7,919 bases of DNA from an uncultured Prevotellaceae bacterium (lineage in GTDB: Bacteria > Bacteroidota > Bacteroidia > Bacteroidales > Bacteroidaceae). The stretch spans positions 1-7,919 of the forward strand of contig CAMPCG010000128.1 in NCBI GenBank assembly GCA_946644025.1, read 5' to 3'. This document shows positions 7,499 through 7,919 of the stretch, piece after piece. A model generated the notes under the pieces. That model was not told the DNA's origin and ran no database searches. It saw only the letters and a list, made by a program, of their open reading frames with translations. The number at the start of each line of letters is the position of its first letter. Position 1 is the stretch's first letter. Position numbers and translations under genes: made by a program.

Positions 7499-7530
7499 CA
7501 AAGGTAAGTAAAAAGCACCGTGTAGCCAAA
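7499..7530 (-). promoter_or_regulatory. Bacteroidetes-type promoter for the AraC-type regulator gene
   Basis: On the minus strand the -33 element TTTG (7530-7527) is followed by 20 nt and then TACCTTTG (7506-7499), matching the TTTG-N19-21-TAnnTTTG pattern of the primary sigma factor of Bacteroidetes. The predicted start of transcription lies near 7491, leaving a 5' leader of roughly 16 nt before the ATG at 7475. An AT-rich stretch lies upstream of the -33 box. No Shine-Dalgarno sequence is seen. Confidence 0.75.
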
Positions 7531-7597
7531 TTTTTTATTAGAAAATAACAAAAATACACGATAGGGGAAAATTAATTTGTGAAATATTGTATAAATA

Positions 7598-7629
7598 TTT
7601 GGCGGTTCGGAAAATTGTTAGTACTTTTG
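7598..7629 (+). promoter_or_regulatory. Bacteroidetes-type promoter for tRNA-Ser
   Basis: TTTG at 7598-7601 is followed by 20 nt and TACTTTTG at 7622-7629, an exact match to the TAnnTTTG -7 element. Transcription should begin near 7636, about 40 nt before the mature tRNA 5' end, giving a short leader for RNase P removal. It points away from the regulator promoter, about 70 bp to its left. Confidence 0.75.
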
Positions 7630-7675
7630 CACCCGCATTTGAGAGAAAGTGCTTTTCAGGGCGTTAAAGCCGTGA

Positions 7676-7765
7676 GGAAGTTTGGGTGAGTGGCTGAAAC
7701 CAGCAGTTTGCTAAACTGCCGTACGGGTTCCCGTACCGGGGGTTCGAATCCCCCAGCTTCCGCCA
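7676..7765 (+). tRNA. tRNA-Ser, anticodon GCU, CCA encoded
   Basis: The acceptor stem GGAAGTT (7676-7682) pairs with AGCTTCC (7755-7761) with one G-U pair, then discriminator G7762 and encoded CCA (7763-7765). The D stem is GGT/ACC (7685-7687/7699-7701). The anticodon stem GCAGT/ACTGC (7703-7707/7715-7719) encloses the loop TTGCTAA with anticodon GCT at 7710-7712. A long variable arm GTACGGG/CCCGTAC (7721-7727/7730-7736) is the class II hallmark of serine tRNAs. The T arm is GGGGG TTCGAAT CCCCC (7738-7754). It reads AGC and AGU codons. It appears to be a single-gene unit with its own promoter and terminator. Confidence 0.97.
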
Positions 7766-7770
7766 GACTG

Positions 7771-7808
7771 GAGAGAAACCGCAAGCAGTGGTTTCTCTTC
7801 TTTTTTTT
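7771..7808 (+). terminator. Intrinsic terminator after tRNA-Ser
   Basis: GAGAGAAACC (7771-7780) pairs with GGTTTCTCTT (7790-7799), nine Watson-Crick pairs plus a G-T, around a 9-nt loop. A run of eight T follows (7801-7808). It begins 5 nt after the encoded CCA, so it ends the tRNA transcript. Confidence 0.9.
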
Positions 7809-7919
7809 GCCAAGCACAAAGCCCTCACCAACCTCCCCCAGTAGCCCCTCTGCCCCTCCCGCGGACTACCCTTTATACACATCTTGGTAACGGCTGCAAG
7901 ATGCCGTAGGTAAGGGTGT
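7809..7919. other. Intergenic tail to the right edge, no gene recognised
   Basis: Neither strand has an open frame with recognisable protein character here. The only structure noticed is a set of short nested inverted repeats near the edge: ACCCTT 7868-7873 with AAGGGT 7912-7917, and CATCTT 7880-7885 with AAGATG 7898-7903. It could be upstream sequence of a gene beyond the window. Confidence 0.5.

Noticed and set aside
7664..7882. 72-codon minus-strand open frame over the tRNA gene
   Set aside because: It is the reverse strand of tRNA-Ser and its terminator. Such tRNA-antisense frames are a common false call.
7676..7919. Integration (att) site of a mobile element at the tRNA-Ser 3' end
   Set aside because: No duplicated tRNA 3' end, integrase or phage-like gene is visible in the window.

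Overview
The window looks like chromosomal DNA from a gut- or mouth-type Bacteroidales bacterium, probably Prevotella or a close relative. This rests on four things. Two promoters match the Bacteroidetes pattern TTTG-N19-21-TAnnTTTG. There is a BspA-like leucine-rich-repeat protein. There is a two-component-type beta-propeller/Y_Y_Y/AraC regulator. The left-edge gene end resembles GH2-type glycoside hydrolases common in this group. No clear Shine-Dalgarno sequences precede the starts, as is usual there. The genus is an inference from family recognition, not from a search.

Layout from left to right. The 3' end of a plus-strand glycoside-hydrolase-like gene stops at 518. It faces a minus-strand BspA-like LRR gene (583-1545), and a strong hairpin between them can terminate transcription from both sides. 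A 97-bp element with two perfect 35-bp inverted arms (1573-1669) separates the LRR gene from carB (1690-4959, minus), a full-length carbamoyl-phosphate synthase large subunit. Only 35 bp upstream of carB, on the same strand, ends an 826-residue membrane-anchored sensor/regulator (4995-7475). A divergent intergenic region follows, with one promoter reading left into the regulator and one reading right into a tRNA-Ser(GCU) gene (7676-7765). The tRNA gene has its own terminator. The last ~110 bp hold no recognisable gene.

How the genes may work together. Regulator, carB and LRR gene lie in one direction, and the only good promoter seen is in front of the regulator, so they may share a transcript (regulator - carB - inverted repeat - LRR). 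The regulator has the periplasmic sensor of a hybrid two-component system but goes straight from the membrane helix to an AraC DNA-binding domain, with no kinase or receiver. carB has no carA beside it, so the glutaminase subunit must be encoded elsewhere. The CarB sequence reads more like the animal CAD/CPS1 synthetase domain than like E. coli CarB.

The best candidates for something unusual are the kinase-less membrane regulator, the in-frame 9-bp tandem repeat coding for a charged insert between its propeller blades, and the 35-bp perfect inverted repeat, which has features of a REP/BIME-like or MITE-like element. No clearly new multi-gene system is evident.
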